Positions 14,165-20,678 of a DNA stretch of 31,674 nucleotides are shown here, piece by piece. This DNA is from CAVSUR01 sp052143655 (GTDB lineage: Bacteria; Actinomycetota; Actinomycetes; Streptosporangiales; Streptosporangiaceae): the NCBI GenBank assembly GCA_052143655.1, contig JBKQSL010000424.1, positions 1 to 31,674 of the forward strand, in the 5' to 3' direction. Position 1 is the stretch's first letter. Every line of letters starts with the position of its first letter. The translations under genes were made by a program, and so were the position numbers. The notes under the pieces were generated by a model. The model ran no database searches. It was not told the DNA's origin and worked only from the letters and a program-made list of their open reading frames with translations.

Positions 14165-15034
14165 TCAGGAGACGCGCACGGCGTTGTCGTCCTCGAAGAA
14201 GCTGGTGTCGTAGCCGACGAGCGTCTCCTTCCCGGTGAACTTCAGCGTGATCGCCTGGCCGGCATAGCTGCGCAGCGAGAGCACGTGCCGGACGTAATGC
14301 CTGCCGCGATCCTGGCTGGAGTATGTCGCCAGGGTGACCGGGGTGCTGGCCGGGTGCGTGGTCACCTGCACGGTGAAGGTGTCGCTGGCCTGCGCCGCCG
14401 GGTCGGTAGAGGTGATCTTGAGCCAGAACGACAGGGTGGCCCGGTCGCAGCTCGCCGGGATCTTGACGGTCTGGGCGATGCTGTCGGTGTGTGCGCCGCC
14501 GTAGCCGTCGAACCAGGCCAGCCAGGAGCCCGAGTGCGCCGGGACCGCGGCCGAGGCGCGGGTCAGGACGTCCCCCGATCCGGTCCACGGGGCCAGCTTG
14601 CCGGCCTCGAAGCCGGGATTGGCCAGCAGTTGCCCCGGGGTGCAGCCGCGGCGGCGGCCGCGCGGCCGCGGGGCGGCGAAGGCGGTTGTGCCGTCCGGGG
14701 TGCCCCAGCCGGTCGGCCCGTCGTAGCCCCGGCGGGCGGTGCACAGGTACGAGCCGCCGCAGCGGCCGTTCGCCCCGGTGGTGATGTCGTTGAGGTGCGC
14801 ATGGCGGGCGTACGGATAGGAAGCCGGGTAGCTGCCGGCGGCCGTGACCGCGCCCGCGGTGCCCGGCCCGGTACCGACCGCGGCGGCGGCCGCCAGGCTG
14901 GTGAGGACGGCCAGCGCCGGGCCTCGGTACCAGGGCGCCCGGCAGCGCCCGCGCACGGCACGCCGGGCCGGCCGCCCGGCCGCGGCCGGGGTGCAGTCTG
15001 CCGTGCCGCGGCCGGGGCCAGTTCTGAGTCGCAC
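14165..15034 (-). CDS. Secreted protein with the C-terminal end of an S53 (sedolisin) peptidase; catalytic domain missing
   Basis: A 289-residue protein from GTG 15034 (ribosome-binding site CTGGAG 6 nt upstream); the frame is open further upstream. A signal peptide (RGPALAVLTSLAAAAAVGTG, cleavage near GTAGA) is followed almost at once by SYPASYPYARHAHLNDITTG and YLCTARRGYDGPTGWGTPDG. This is the very end of S53 serine-carboxyl peptidase domains, which contributes the calcium-site loops. The propeptide, the catalytic Glu/Asp and the GTS nucleophile are absent. The remainder (from about 132) is a beta-sandwich typical of the C-terminus of such peptidases: NPGFEAGKLAPWTGS, SGSWLAWFDGYG, LSFWLKITSTD, YAGQAITLKFTGKE and a final FFEDDNAVRVS. 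It looks like an internal deletion that kept frame, leaving a secreted, probably binding-only protein. Alternatively it is a natural non-catalytic derivative. Confidence 0.65.
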   Translation of the reverse strand: MRLRTGPGRGTADCTPAAAGRPARRAVRGRCRAPWYRGPALAVLTSLAAAAAVGTGPGTAGAVTAAGSYPASYPYARHAHLNDITTGANGRCGGSYLCTARRGYDGPTGWGTPDGTTAFAAPRPRGRRRGCTPGQLLANPGFEAGKLAPWTGSGDVLTRASAAVPAHSGSWLAWFDGYGGAHTDSIAQTVKIPASCDRATLSFWLKITSTDPAAQASDTFTVQVTTHPASTPVTLATYSSQDRGRHYVRHVLSLRSYAGQAITLKFTGKETLVGYDTSFFEDDNAVRVS

Positions 15035-15194
15035 GGGGGCTCCAGTCGGGATGACGCGGGCACGGGCGAGGCGGGCCGCTGGCGGCGGCTGGCTGTGCCC
15101 CGTACCTGATCGGCGGCGGTGGGGGACAACGCCCATGCTGAGCGATTGCGGCCGCGGCGGTCACGCGAACGAGTTAACGTCCAGTTACGCAGTG

Positions 15195-15207
15195 TTATCG
15201 GCGATAA
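15195..15207. promoter_or_regulatory. Palindrome TTATCG-G-CGATAA
   Basis: A perfect 6-bp-arm inverted repeat with a single central base, 160 bp upstream of the S53-remnant start on the minus strand and in an AT-richer patch. A possible operator; no regulator can be named. Confidence 0.35.
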
Positions 15208-15356
15208 GCCCGCGAATACCGGATTGAGCGGGCTGGGCCGTCCCGGCTGGCGCGGGCCGAGTGCGATCGGCTGCGCCGTGTATCTCCTCGGCCAGCGCAC
15301 GGCCGGGCCCGCTGCCTGCTACGCTAAGTAGCCGATCCACCCCCGTCATCACGCTG

Positions 15357-15372
15357 TGTGACCTTGGTCACG
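15357..15372 (+). promoter_or_regulatory. CRP-like site upstream of the lytic transglycosylase
   Basis: TGTGA-CCTTGG-TCACG matches the CRP consensus TGTGA-N6-TCACA at 9 of 10 arm positions and contains the inverted repeat GTGACC/GGTCAC. The mycobacterial CRP controls rpfA, another peptidoglycan-cleaving gene, so control of the transglycosylase at 15691 is a reasonable inference. Confidence 0.55.
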
Positions 15373-15690
15373 TCGACAGACGGTCCCAGAGAGTCACAGA
15401 CGACGTTTTAGCAGCTAGCAGGTCAAGATCCGGACAAGAAAGCATCAATAGTTACGACACGCGTAAACCTGTCGAAGCATCATTCTGCGCTATTCCGGTC
15501 ACGGCTGGCCGAAAGCTCGGGCATGGTTGGACGTCGACAGCACCCTGCGTGCGAGCTGGCCGGCCCCGACCGGCCGTATCGCCTTGACCCGCGTGAAGCC
15601 CGCGCGCCGGTGCCGTGTGCCGGTTCCGGCATGCGGTGGCCGCTCGGGTGAAAACCGAGCGCGCGATGCGCGCCCGACCAGAGGCTCGCC
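15373..15690 (+). other. Long structured leader of the lytic transglycosylase gene
   Basis: About 320 bp without a convincing gene between the CRP-like site and the start codon. It holds small hairpins: GCCGG-TT-CCGGC near 15620, GCTCGG-GTGAAAA-CCGAGC near 15642-15660, and a GC-rich arm before the start. Actinobacterial cell-wall hydrolase genes often carry a c-di-AMP (ydaO) riboswitch here. The GGGTGAA element is reminiscent of it, but the conserved CAGCTAACC core is not found, so the type remains unassigned. Confidence 0.35.
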
Positions 15691-16365
15691 TTGTCCTCCT
15701 TCAGGGCTCTGCGCCGGACGTCATCCCGGCCCAGCACGCTAACCAGGCCATCGCCCCGACTCAGCCGCGCATCCGCCAGGATCGCCGTGGCAGTGGCGGT
15801 CCCCGCGCTCGCGCTGGGCGCCGTCACCGCAGGCGCGCTCGCCGCCACCCCGGCCGCCGGCCACGCACCGGCCCAGCACCGGGCGCGGCAGGCGGTCGCC
15901 GCCCCGGCCATCCGCCGGGCCGGGACCGCTTCGGGCCGCACGGCCCGGCTGGACGGCTACGCCCAGCCGCTGGCCGGCACCAGCGGGCAGGCGTCAGGCG
16001 CCCGCGGCGGCGGCGGTGCCCCCGTCCGCCGGCACCGGGCCGGCCATCTCGGGCCGCGCCAGATAGCCCGCCGGATGCTGCACCGCTTCGGCTGGTCGCG
16101 ACGCCAGTTCAAGTACCTGGACTGGCTGTGGAACCGGGAGAGCAGCTGGAACGTCTACGCGAGCAACCCGTACTCGGGTGCTTACGGCATCCCGCAGGCC
16201 GTGCCCGGGTCCAAGATGGCCAGCGCCGGGCCGCGGTGGCGGACCAGTGCCCGGGTGCAGATCCGCTGGGGCCTGCGCTACATCCGCGAGGTGTACGGCT
16301 CGCCGCGGCAGGCGTGGGACCACGAGGTCGGCTCCGGCTGGTACGGCAAGCGCATCCCGGCCTAG
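15691..16365 (+). CDS. Secreted lytic transglycosylase-like protein (SLT domain)
   Basis: From TTG 15691 (GAGG at 15681-15684) the protein has 224 residues. A basic N-terminus and a hydrophobic segment (IAVAVAVPALALGAVTAGAL, about 31-50) form a signal peptide. An Ala/Arg/Gly-rich linker is followed by the catalytic domain (about 120-224): ARRMLHRFGWSRRQFKYLDW, then WNRESSWNVYASNPYSGAYG with catalytic Glu150, IPQAVPGSKMASAGPRW, and IRWGLRYIREVYGSPRQAW. This is the compact transglycosylase module of actinobacteria, which cleaves MurNAc-GlcNAc bonds and acts in wall remodelling or resuscitation. The start is uncertain; an in-frame GTG at 15786 would truncate the signal peptide, so 15691 is preferred. 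The gene is preceded by a CRP-like site and a long leader. Confidence 0.85.
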   Translation: MSSFRALRRTSSRPSTLTRPSPRLSRASARIAVAVAVPALALGAVTAGALAATPAAGHAPAQHRARQAVAAPAIRRAGTASGRTARLDGYAQPLAGTSGQASGARGGGGAPVRRHRAGHLGPRQIARRMLHRFGWSRRQFKYLDWLWNRESSWNVYASNPYSGAYGIPQAVPGSKMASAGPRWRTSARVQIRWGLRYIREVYGSPRQAWDHEVGSGWYGKRIPA

Positions 16366-16442
16366 CGTGCGCGGCCGAGGGCCGTTCCCTGCCCTCGCCC
16401 GCAGCACGGGCGCGGCCCGGCCGCGGCCAGCCGCCCGGAGGG

Positions 16443-17324
16443 CTAGGCCCAGACCTCGCCCGCTGTCCGCGTGACCAGATCCCGGGAATCAGCCGGATCC
16501 AGCGCCGCGTCCGACAGTCGCTCGAACGCCTGGCTGTACTGAAACGTCTCGTTCTCGTCTTCCACGTACAGTGCGCTCGGCGTGAGTTGCTCCAGGTAGA
16601 CCACATCGGCTGAGACGTTCACGCCGGGCAGGTCGCCGAACTTCAAGATCGTGAACGCGCCCGTACCGATCGGGTGCCGGCCGTCCAGTGGCAGGATCTG
16701 GAGCCGGATGTTGGGCTGCCGGGATGCCTCGGCCAAGTGCGCCAGCTGGTCGCGCATGACCGAGTCGGTACCGAAGCGCCGCAGCAGGACCGACTGGTCC
16801 AGCACGACGGACAGGCTGAGCGGGGAATCTCCCGACAGGATGGCCTGCCTCCGCAGCCTGGTTTTCACCCGCTGCTCGACCTCCCCCCGCGGGATGGTTA
16901 CCGTGGAAGCCATGTGAGCGGCGATCACCTCGCGGGCGTAGTCCGGGGTCTGAAACAGGCCGTGCACGGTCTGCGGTGACCAGTACAAGGCCGACCTGGC
17001 TTCCGCCTCCAGGACGATGTAGGTCGCGTACTGCTCGGGCAGTGCGTCGGAGTAGGCCTCCCACCAGCCGCGGCTGCGAGACCTGGCGGCGAGCGCCAGC
17101 AGTTCCGCGCGGTGCGTGCCGCCGACCCGGTAGAGATCGAGCAGCCGGTTCAGGTCGGTGGCCTTGACCCCGGTTCGGTGGGTCTCGATCCGGCTGACCT
17201 TCGACGCCGACCAGCCGAGCCGGGCCGCAGCATCTTCCCCGGTCATCTCGGCGAGCTCGCGCAGCCGCCGCAGTTCGGCGGCCAGCCGCCGCTGGCGGAC
17301 AGTGGGCGGTGCGCCTTGGGCCAT
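16443..17324 (-). CDS. XRE-family transcriptional regulator with DUF5753
   Basis: A 293-residue protein. The ATG at 17324 is preceded by GAAGGG on the minus strand, preferred over an in-frame GTG at 17339. The N-terminal HTH spans about 10-65: LAAELRRLRELAEMTGEDAA, then ARLGWSASKVSRIETHRTGV, the recognition helix being in WSASKVSRIE. The C-terminal DUF5753 (about 100-285) shows YWSPQTVHGLFQTPDYAREV, VVLDQSVLLRRFG, IRLQILPLDGRHP and VYLEQL...YVEDENE. Such regulators are abundant in actinobacteria, usually next to a DUF397 gene, and control differentiation or act as toxin-antitoxin-like pairs. Here the DUF397 gene lies 1 kb upstream on the same strand with an opposite-strand gene between, an unusual split. 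Confidence 0.93.
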   Translation of the reverse strand: MAQGAPPTVRQRRLAAELRRLRELAEMTGEDAAARLGWSASKVSRIETHRTGVKATDLNRLLDLYRVGGTHRAELLALAARSRSRGWWEAYSDALPEQYATYIVLEAEARSALYWSPQTVHGLFQTPDYAREVIAAHMASTVTIPRGEVEQRVKTRLRRQAILSGDSPLSLSVVLDQSVLLRRFGTDSVMRDQLAHLAEASRQPNIRLQILPLDGRHPIGTGAFTILKFGDLPGVNVSADVVYLEQLTPSALYVEDENETFQYSQAFERLSDAALDPADSRDLVTRTAGEVWA

Positions 17325-17922
17325 CGGCTGTCCCTTCACTGCCCGGCAATCGCATCCGACTACTCAGGCCCCAGCAGCAGCGTAATGCCCGCCGCTGTCT
17401 AGATGAAGGGTGCTGAAAATCTTTCCGTGCACTGTGCGCTGCATATTGCAGTTTGGCCCAACTTGGTCACAATCAGAACTGAGGGGTAACTTCCCTCAGA
17501 GCCGGCGGGGGCCGCATGAACAGCAGGCGGGAGTACCAGAAGGTGCTCCCGCCGCGTGCTGACTGCGGTCAGGCCGGCCGCATCGGGCCATGGGCAGCCC
17601 CCGGGCGCGACATTGGCGCGCAGATCGGCTCGTGCCGACGGCCACGTGCACCGCCGGACGGCTAGATCCGCCAGTGCCAGACGGGCGCGGCTCAGCGACA
17701 GCGAGAACGACACTGGGCCAACGGTGGTGGAAACCGTCAGCCCAGGTGCGCTGCGCAAAACGCTCATGATTCCGGACGGGAACCGCATCGAGGCGAAGAG
17801 TTGCGCCGTGACTCACGCTACAACGAATCGGGCCGGACGCAAGAGACCGCCGGTCCCTTCTTTGACGGCTTTCAGGGCACGGCCGCGACACCGGGGACTA
17901 AGGCGCGAAGGAGGTGAGACAT
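17325..17922. other. Intergenic region between the divergent XRE and coiled-coil genes
   Basis: About 600 bp of lower GC than the flanks. Open frames on both strands were read and none shows a family pattern or consistent third-position bias. It contains the hairpin CTGAGGG-GTAACTT-CCCTCAG (17479-17499), and it should hold the promoters of both divergent genes. Confidence 0.45.
17479..17499. promoter_or_regulatory. Inverted repeat CTGAGGG-N7-CCCTCAG
   Basis: A perfect 7-bp stem with 7-nt spacer GTAACTT in the divergent promoter region, about 155 bp upstream of the XRE gene start. A possible operator for the XRE regulator itself, or an mRNA hairpin. Confidence 0.35.
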
Positions 17923-18237
17923 ATGCGATCCATCATTGAAATCCTGGCCTGGTCCATGGCCGCCGCCGTGATCGGCTGGCGGCTGGCCATGTCGCGAGCT
18001 TCGGTAGCCCTGCGTAACCTGCGTGCGCGCATGCAGGACGAGATCGAGCGCCTGCAGGACGACGCCGAGCGCGCCCGGGCCCGGGCGGCGCAGCTGGCAC
18101 GCGAGATGGCCAGCTGGAGCGCGGGCTGCAGGCAGGGACGGGAGGATGTGATAGCCATCCTGCCGCTGCTGATGTCCGAGCACGAACGGCTGGCCGGGAT
18201 GAGCCCGGCAGCCGCAAACAGCGAAGGCCGCAGCTAG
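17923..18237 (+). CDS. Small membrane-anchored coiled-coil protein
   Basis: A 104-residue protein with an unusually strong start: AAGGAGGTGA (17908-17917), a full Shine-Dalgarno, 5 nt before ATG 17923. The N-terminal helix (IIEILAWSMAAAVIGWRLAM) is a membrane anchor. A long charged heptad region follows (LRARMQDEIERLQDDAERAR, then ARAAQLAREMASW), predicted as a coiled coil. The C-terminal helix contains EDVIAILPLLMSEHERLAG. There is no known family. By shape it resembles small membrane-tethered scaffold or regulator proteins encoded near XRE/DUF397 genes. It lies between the XRE and DUF397 genes on the opposite strand, and its last codons overlap the end of a possible small minus-strand gene by 4 bp. 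Confidence 0.7.
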   Translation: MRSIIEILAWSMAAAVIGWRLAMSRASVALRNLRARMQDEIERLQDDAERARARAAQLAREMASWSAGCRQGREDVIAILPLLMSEHERLAGMSPAAANSEGRS

Positions 18238-18407
18238 CCGAGGAGGCGTTCCCCAGCTGCCGGGATCCAGTGCCGGGCCCAGCCGCTGGGGACGCCGATG
18301 CCATGGCGCGCCGCCTGGGCAGCGAGCTGCGCCGTCAGCAGTGGCCCGGCCAGCGCGCGAGAGTCCGCGCGCAGCCGCTCAGCTGAGCTCGCCCGCCCGA
18401 ATGCCAT
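18234..18407 (-). CDS. Possible 57-aa protein downstream of the DUF397 gene
   Basis: From ATG 18407, a frame reads MAFGRASSAERLRADSRALA and then GPLLTAQLAAQAARHGIGVP, ending SGWARHWIPAAGERLLG. Third positions are strongly G/C and the sequence has a helical, protein-like composition. It overlaps the last 29 bp of the DUF397 gene in another frame, allowing translational coupling, and converges on the coiled-coil gene. There is no recognised family and no clear ribosome-binding site. Confidence 0.35.
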   Translation of the reverse strand: MAFGRASSAERLRADSRALAGPLLTAQLAAQAARHGIGVPSGWARHWIPAAGERLLG

Positions 18408-18678
18408 CAATGAACTGCTGCCATTCGGCGCGCCCGAACAGCAGCACGGGACTGGCGTCGCCCTGCTTTCCGTCCCGCACGCCAACCTGGCCAGGCCCAA
18501 TCTCAGAGATCTCCACGCACGCGCCGTTCCCGGCACAACGAGAACTGACCCGCCAGGCCGGCGAGTTGCCAGCCGACGGGCTGGCGTGAGTCCCGGTCCG
18601 TCTTCTTCCCGCCTGGCCGTGATGACTGTCTTCTTCCTGCCCCTGGCCGTGATGACTGTCCGCAGGCTCCCGCATCAT
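18379..18678 (-). CDS. DUF397-family protein
   Basis: A 99-residue protein; ATG 18678 follows GGGAG by 5 nt (in-frame GTG 18684 and ATG 18675 also exist). The C-terminal ~58 residues are a DUF397 domain: WRVSSRCAGNGACVEISEIG, VGVRDGKQGDASPVLLF and RAEWQQFIDGIRAGEL. The N-terminal ~40 residues are an unusual His-rich extension with a 10-residue tandem repeat (DSHHGQGQEE, DSHHGQAGRR) absent from normal DUF397 proteins, which are about 60-80 residues long. DUF397 proteins pair with XRE/DUF5753 regulators. The nearest such regulator lies downstream on the same strand at 16443-17324 but is separated by an opposite-strand gene. The His-rich repeat could bind metal, but this is speculative. Confidence 0.88.
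   Translation of the reverse strand: MMREPADSHHGQGQEEDSHHGQAGRRRTGTHASPSAGNSPAWRVSSRCAGNGACVEISEIGPGQVGVRDGKQGDASPVLLFGRAEWQQFIDGIRAGELS
18601..18660 (-). repeat. 30-bp tandem repeat encoding the His-rich extension of the DUF397 protein
   Basis: CCTGGCCGTGATGACTGTC recurs at 18612 and 18642 with TCTTCTTCC-type spacers. The 30-bp period keeps the frame and gives two DSHHGQ-containing decapeptides. Confidence 0.8.
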
Positions 18679-19079
18679 TGACACTCCCGGTCAACGTAGC
18701 GATGCCGGACACCCTCGGGGTGGTCCGGCATCGAAAGCTATTGAGGTCGCCGACGGGCTGACAGATACCTGGACAGCCGTCCTGAGAGCAAGCCGACTGG
18801 ACTGTCATCCCGCCTAGCGCGAGGTAAAGATACTGCCTGCCGTCGGGTCATGACGAGCTCTTCGCGACTTTACTCGCGTGTCATTTTGCTCTCCTGTCGC
18901 CACGGTCTCCTCAGCACCAGCCGCCTGGCAGTCGCCGGAGCCCGGATGGGCGACGCTGGCCATATGCCGTCACGGCACCCGCCCAGGCCGTCCGGATGCC
19001 GTCGGCCGTGCGCGGGTCGGCCCGGCTCCGGCGGACGCATCCGCCCGAGGCAGCGGCCGGAGGCCCTGCGTCCTCCCGG
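18679..19079. other. Intergenic region upstream of the DUF397 gene
   Basis: About 400 bp with no convincing gene. It contains the hairpin at 18701-18732 and a less GC-rich patch near 18860-18900 (a short CGCGA/TCGCG inverted repeat followed by T-rich sequence). Confidence 0.4.
18701..18732 (-). terminator. Hairpin between the serine hydrolase and DUF397 genes
   Basis: A perfect 10-bp stem (GATGCCGGAC / GTCCGGCATC) with a partly paired 12-nt loop. It lies about 22 bp upstream of the DUF397 start and downstream of the minus-strand serine hydrolase gene, so it may terminate the latter or act in the DUF397 leader. Confidence 0.5.
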
Positions 19080-20465
19080 TCAGCTGCGCCAGCCGCCCGG
19101 ATCGACGCCGCCGGGCACGTCGGCGTCCGGGTCGTAGGGCGTGCGGGTGTAGGCGAACGAGCCGAGATCGAGCGAGACGATGGTCCCGTCGGCGGCTCGC
19201 AGGGGGACGAGGGGCTCGCCCGCGTGATATCCGTCCAGGCCCGTCCAGGTGCCGTCCGCCGACCGGGCGAACCGGAACGCTCGCTCGCGACTGCCGCCCT
19301 GCTCCAGCACCAGGGTGTCGCCGGACAGGCTCAGCGTGTACCAGCGGGGCCCCCAGTACCAGGTGCCCAGCATGGCGGTCACGTCCTCGCCGGCCGCCGC
19401 CGGGACCCACGGCCGCGGGCTGCCCGGCTCCTGCGCGGCGAGCACGCCGAGCAGGTCGGTGCCCAGCAGCGGACCGAAACCGGCGGTCGAATTGCACAGG
19501 GCGACGACGGCGTCCTGGCTGTCCGCATCGACCTGCAGGACGGCCACGAACCCGGGCATCGAGCCGGTGTGCCCGTACTGCCGGCTCCCGTCGCTGTTCC
19601 ACAGCTGCAATCCCAGTCCGTACCCCGCCGTCCATGGCTGCCCGGGCAGGTCCTCGATCGTGAGCGGCTCGCGCATCTCGGCCAGGGTGCCGGCGGCCAG
19701 CAGGCCGCCGGTGTCCCCGGCCAGGAACCGGGCCCACGCTGCCAGGTCGGCCACCGTGGTCCACAGCTGGCCGGCCGGAGCCATCGTCCCCGCGTCGTGC
19801 TCGGGCTCGGCCAGCAGCAGGTCGGCGTGCGGATGCACGGCCAGGCCGCGCGCCCACGGCGGCTGCGGCCGGGTCGTCGTCCGCCGCATGCCGAGCGGCC
19901 CGAGCAGGTCCCGGCTGATCACCTCGTGCCACGGTGCCCCGTGCATGCGCGCTGCCAGCTCACCGAGCAGGGCATAGCCCACGTTGGAATAGTGAAAGCG
20001 GCGGCCCGCGCGGCACCGGGCCGCGCCTGCCCGGAGCGACCCGGCGGCCAGCTCGGCGAAGGAGCCGCCCGGCGTCCGCTCCCACCACGGCCCGGCGGTC
20101 TCGGCCCGCAGCCCCGAGGTATGCGACAGCAGCTGCCCGACCGTGGCGTCGCCGGCCGTCCCCGCACCGGGCAGATGAGCGCTGAGCGTGTCATTGAGCC
20201 GCAGCCGCCCGGCGTCCCGCAGCCGCATCACGGCCACGGCGATGAAGGTCTTGGTAATGGATCCCGCCCGGTACTGGACGTCAGCGGCATCCGCCGGACC
20301 TGCGCCCGGCTGGCCGGCGCCCGTGATCCCGGTGCGGCCGGCCCCGGCCGACCAGACCAGCTGACCGTCACGGACGAGGCCTGCTGCCACCGACGGCAGG
20401 CGCTCGTCAGCCTGCTCGCGGGCCAGCCGGACGTCCAGCAGCTGCCGGGTGCGCTCGTTCACCAT
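19080..20465 (-). CDS. Serine hydrolase of the class C beta-lactamase/DD-peptidase family
   Basis: A 461-residue protein with the three motifs of the penicillin-binding-type fold: S69-I-T-K72 (nucleophile serine and lysine), Y159-S-N161, and H299-T-G301 in place of KTG. It lacks a signal peptide (MVNERTRQLLDVRLAREQAD), so it is probably cytoplasmic. The C-terminal ~100 residues form an extra beta-rich domain (GTWYWGPRWYTLSLSGDTLV to SFAYTRTPYD) found in such esterase/peptidase homologues. The likely activity is hydrolysis of D-amino peptides or esters; substrate unknown. ATG 20465 lacks a ribosome-binding site, but TACGAT (20474-20479, minus strand) sits about 8 nt upstream, the layout of a leaderless transcript. 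It is divergent from an S9 peptidase gene. Confidence 0.87.
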   Translation of the reverse strand: MVNERTRQLLDVRLAREQADERLPSVAAGLVRDGQLVWSAGAGRTGITGAGQPGAGPADAADVQYRAGSITKTFIAVAVMRLRDAGRLRLNDTLSAHLPGAGTAGDATVGQLLSHTSGLRAETAGPWWERTPGGSFAELAAGSLRAGAARCRAGRRFHYSNVGYALLGELAARMHGAPWHEVISRDLLGPLGMRRTTTRPQPPWARGLAVHPHADLLLAEPEHDAGTMAPAGQLWTTVADLAAWARFLAGDTGGLLAAGTLAEMREPLTIEDLPGQPWTAGYGLGLQLWNSDGSRQYGHTGSMPGFVAVLQVDADSQDAVVALCNSTAGFGPLLGTDLLGVLAAQEPGSPRPWVPAAAGEDVTAMLGTWYWGPRWYTLSLSGDTLVLEQGGSRERAFRFARSADGTWTGLDGYHAGEPLVPLRAADGTIVSLDLGSFAYTRTPYDPDADVPGGVDPGGWRS

Positions 20466-20678
20466 GCTGGCCGATCGTAGCGGCCCGGAATGGCCAGCAG
20501 CGCGGCGGCGGCTGCAGCCTGGAGAGCCTGCGCTGACCCCGCCCGGCGCCCGTCCGGCCGCCGATGCGCACCGGCCAGGTACCGTACCGGCTGAGGCGCC
20601 GGCCCGCGGCGCGCGGCGCCTCACGATGCCGGCCCGACGTGCCCGGCAGCCCGGAATCGCCCAGGAAGGCCAGACAGC

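Noticed and set aside
15373..15690. c-di-AMP (ydaO) riboswitch in front of the transglycosylase
   Set aside because: Position and gene type fit, and a GGGTGAA element is present, but the nearly invariant CAGCTAACC-type core and the overall helix order could not be found by eye. Kept only as an unassigned structured leader.
17399..17891. Open frames on both strands between the XRE and coiled-coil genes
   Set aside because: No family pattern, weak third-position bias, and no ribosome-binding site in either direction.
18850..19137. Plus-strand frame downstream of the serine hydrolase gene
   Set aside because: Low-complexity Arg/Pro/Gly composition that overlaps the 3' end of the serine hydrolase gene.
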